The notes under the pieces are model-generated. The model was not told the origin of the DNA. It did not search any database and saw nothing but the letters and a program-made list of their open reading frames with translations. From positions 1 through 33,928 of the forward strand of contig URJS01000016.1 of NCBI GenBank assembly GCA_900548205.1: a stretch of 33,928 bases of DNA, given 5' to 3'. Made by a program: the position numbers and the translations under genes. This DNA is from an uncultured Roseburia sp. Lineage in GTDB: Bacteria; Bacillota; Clostridia; Lachnospirales; Lachnospiraceae. Positions 32,303 through 33,928 of the stretch are shown here, one piece after another; the stretch's first letter is position 1, and every line of letters starts with the position of its first letter.

Positions 32303-33415
32303 TTATTTTACCATGTCAAGAACTTCCTGCGCATTCTCAGCTGTTACCTTTACATAATCACAACCAATATAATGCTCGTTTGTCTCTCCCTTTACATATT
32401 TGATCGCTGCGTCTGCTGCGCTGTGAGACTGTGAGAAGTGATCGTTAAATACCGTACCTGTCATCTTACCGGAAATTACATTCTCAAGAGCCTCCGATAA
32501 TGCGTCTACACCTACTAAGAAAACATCTTTTCCAACGGTGCGTCCGGCTGCCTCGATTGCCTGTAATGCACCAAGCGCCATAGAGTCGTTGTTACAGAAT
32601 ACAACCTCAACATCCTCACCATACTGACCAAGTGCGTTCGCTACAATCTGCTGTGCCTCAGCCTGCTGCCAGTTACCTACCTGATCCGATAAGCACTTAA
32701 CCTCCCAGCCTGCATCGGTAAGAGCTTTTACGGAGTACTCGGTACGATACTGAGCGTCTACGTTCTCCGGATCGCCCTCTACCATAACGTACTGAACCTT
32801 GCCGTCGCCGTTTAAGTCTACCGTCTCAAGACCGAGATCCACGATCATCTCGCCCTGGAAGGTACCGGACTGACGTGCGTCGCATCCAACATATGTAACA
32901 TTCCAATTATTCTCTTTCCATCTCTCCTGCTCTTCCGGAGCCGGCTCACGGTTAATATATACAAGCGGGATTCCTGCTTCTACGACCTTGTCTGTGATCG
33001 TCTCTGCGGAAGATGAGTTCACCGGATTGATGATCATTACATCCACGCCCTCTGCGATAAAGCTGTCAATCTGACCTGTCTGTGTTGCCTGATCGTTTGC
33101 ACCATCAACAATCTTGATATTGTCCTTGGAAAATCCCTGACTTACCAGATAGTTCTCAAGCTCTGTACGGAACAGCGTCATGAAGTTATCAGAGAACTGA
33201 TAAATACATACGCCAACCTTCTTATCTGCCAAATCTCCGCCGACTGCATCTGCTGCTGCGTCTGCTGCATCTCCTGCCTCTGTGGACGGAACCGCCTCAT
33301 TTGTGGTTGTTCCTGCATCCGGAGTTGTCTGTGTCTCCTCTGTTGTTCCGCAACCTGCGAACAGGGTCGCTGCCATTGCAGCTACAAGCATTACACTTAC
33401 TACTTTCTTTTTCAT
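32303..33415 (-). CDS. mglB: Galactose/methyl-galactoside ABC transporter substrate-binding lipoprotein
   Basis: The 370-residue lipoprotein has a signal peptide ending in the lipobox LFAGC (Cys22), then a Thr/Glu/Ala-rich linker. The type I binding fold follows: KKVGVCIYQFSDNFMTLFRTELENY (in part VGVCIYQFSDNFM), INPVNSSSAETI, YINREP, the EF-hand-like calcium loop DLNGDGKVQY, EGDPENVDAQYRTEYS and CNNDSMALGALQAIEAAG. These match MglB. The ligand is probably galactose or glucose. RBS GGGAGG. The gene is first in mglBAC, with a probable AraC-type activated promoter. Confidence 0.94.
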   Translation of the reverse strand: MKKKVVSVMLVAAMAATLFAGCGTTEETQTTPDAGTTTNEAVPSTEAGDAADAAADAVGGDLADKKVGVCIYQFSDNFMTLFRTELENYLVSQGFSKDNIKIVDGANDQATQTGQIDSFIAEGVDVMIINPVNSSSAETITDKVVEAGIPLVYINREPAPEEQERWKENNWNVTYVGCDARQSGTFQGEMIVDLGLETVDLNGDGKVQYVMVEGDPENVDAQYRTEYSVKALTDAGWEVKCLSDQVGNWQQAEAQQIVANALGQYGEDVEVVFCNNDSMALGALQAIEAAGRTVGKDVFLVGVDALSEALENVISGKMTGTVFNDHFSQSHSAADAAIKYVKGETNEHYIGCDYVKVTAENAQEVLDMVK

Positions 33416-33462
33416 TTCAAAAAACCTCCCTTAAAAGATTGATAACTGTTTGTTACAAAAGA

Positions 33463-33468
33463 ATTATA
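33463..33468 (-). promoter_or_regulatory. -10 box of the mglB promoter
   Basis: On the minus strand a perfect TATAAT lies about 48 bp before the mglB start. No good -35 is found at 16-18 bp (TGTTCT at best), which is usual for promoters that depend on an activator. Confidence 0.65.
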
Positions 33469-33497
33469 ACAGGAGCTTTTCAAAAAGAACATACAAT

Positions 33498-33531
33498 ATT
33501 CTTCTTTTTTTCTTGAAAATTCTTCTTTTTT
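33498..33531 (-). promoter_or_regulatory. Tandem direct repeats upstream of mglB, probable YesN/AraC-type activator site
   Basis: Two perfect 13-bp copies, ATTCTTCTTTTTT on the plus strand (33498-33510 and 33519-33531), have a pitch of exactly 21 bp, two DNA turns. The promoter-proximal copy ends about 7 bp upstream of the -35 position. This spacing and place are typical of AraC-family activators, and a YesN-type regulator is encoded 7 kb away. AT-richness makes chance repeats easier, so the identity of the regulator is inference. Confidence 0.6.
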
Positions 33532-33723
33532 ATTTGTAGAATTGCTGTGTTTTCTTTTTTCTATCGTGCCTTTATTGTGCAGTTTTGTTTATTCTCCCTA
33601 AAATATTACCCCGGTGCTGTCGTATAGCACAATCTGATCACTTATAAAAAATGAGTATGTTGTATACCTGTCATTTAGAGTATATACAGGAATTGATTTT
33701 TCAGAAAATTGCAGAAAACATTT

Positions 33724-33767
33724 AAAAATATCCATCAAGGGATTTTAACTCCTCGATGGATATTTTT
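33724..33767. terminator. Strong bidirectional terminator upstream of the mgl operon
   Basis: AAAAATATCCATC (33724-33736) pairs perfectly with GATGGATATTTTT (33755-33767). After one mismatch AGG/CCT adds three more pairs around a 10-base loop. T-runs flank it on both strands. It insulates mglB from whatever lies to the right. Confidence 0.85.
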
Positions 33768-33928
33768 TATGCGTTTACTCTAATCGGAAGTTTTCCGCCC
33801 CCCGCCATTTGACGCTGCCGGATATACATTGACTTTAAATTTGTTTTCTATTACTATAAGATTACATTTATTGTGAGTAGTCTCGGAAACACAATGCATA
33901 AAGGATGAGATTTTTGCATACAGGGCGG

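Larger units (their letters stand above)
33416..33928. other. Non-coding region upstream of mglB to the window edge
   Basis: This 513-bp stretch holds the mglB promoter, the activator repeats, a small hairpin (GTGCT/AGCAC, 33614-33630) and a bidirectional terminator. On the minus strand a frame is open from the edge to TAG at 33782-33780 (49 codons). Its product shows no recognisable motif, and I do not call it a gene. Otherwise nothing is seen. Confidence 0.6.

Noticed and set aside
33767..33829. 20-codon minus-strand frame before the terminator
   Set aside because: Very weak RBS, overlaps another open frame, and its stop lies in the terminator stem; no support beyond an ATG.

Overview
The window looks like chromosomal DNA from a Clostridia bacterium, most likely Lachnospiraceae. 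The gene content supports this: a mannose-family PTS with DUF956, YesM/YesN two-component proteins, an Mgl-type sugar ABC transporter, a glmS ribozyme, a short MetH without its reactivation domain, and PadR/DUF1700/DUF4097 genes. Base composition is moderate with AT-rich promoters and strong GGAGG-type ribosome binding sites. All recognised genes but one are on the minus strand, so the window reads from right to left. The exception is a 147-residue orphan at 19961-20404 on the plus strand.

Right end (33.5 to 26.3 kb): mglB-mglA-mglC encode a galactose/methyl-galactoside-type ABC importer. They are followed 61 bp downstream by manX-manY-manZ-manO, a mannose-class PTS. The mglB promoter has a good -10, a poor -35 and two perfect 13-bp direct repeats spaced 21 bp apart, as expected for an AraC-family activator.

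Sensor operon (26.2 to 20.4 kb): this encodes a 101-residue membrane protein, a YesN-type response regulator, a YesM-type histidine kinase (TTG start, TTGA overlap with the regulator), a membrane-anchored periplasmic-binding-protein-like protein, and an MglB-like lipoprotein. The simplest reading is that extracellular sugar is sensed by the binding proteins and kinase, and that the regulator activates mglB. This is the best candidate here for a poorly described system.

Cell-wall block (20.4 to 11.5 kb): glmS is preceded by a clear glmS ribozyme. A pair of roughly 32-bp inverted repeats lies at the two ends of the ribozyme-glmS unit, so the mRNA leader is complementary to the end of the message. 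Next come a SpoIID-like/peptidoglycan-binding protein, truA, recJ, an alpha/beta hydrolase and a secreted DUF1002 protein that ends at a strong terminator. The gap beyond that terminator holds a dense cluster of hairpins.

Left part (11.4 kb to 1): a PadR regulator with a palindromic operator over its promoter leads a PadR-DUF1700-DUF4097 module. Then come a CapA-like phosphatase with its own promoter and an operon from a strong promoter at 7.98 kb: phosphohexomutase, manA, a protein with two CmpB domains, a NagZ-like GH3 enzyme and metH. A tRNA-Val(TAC) gene with its own promoter is cut by the left edge. Hexose phosphate interconversion (phosphohexomutase, ManA), amino-sugar synthesis (GlmS), wall recycling (NagZ) and hexose uptake (Mgl, Man PTS) form a common metabolic theme.
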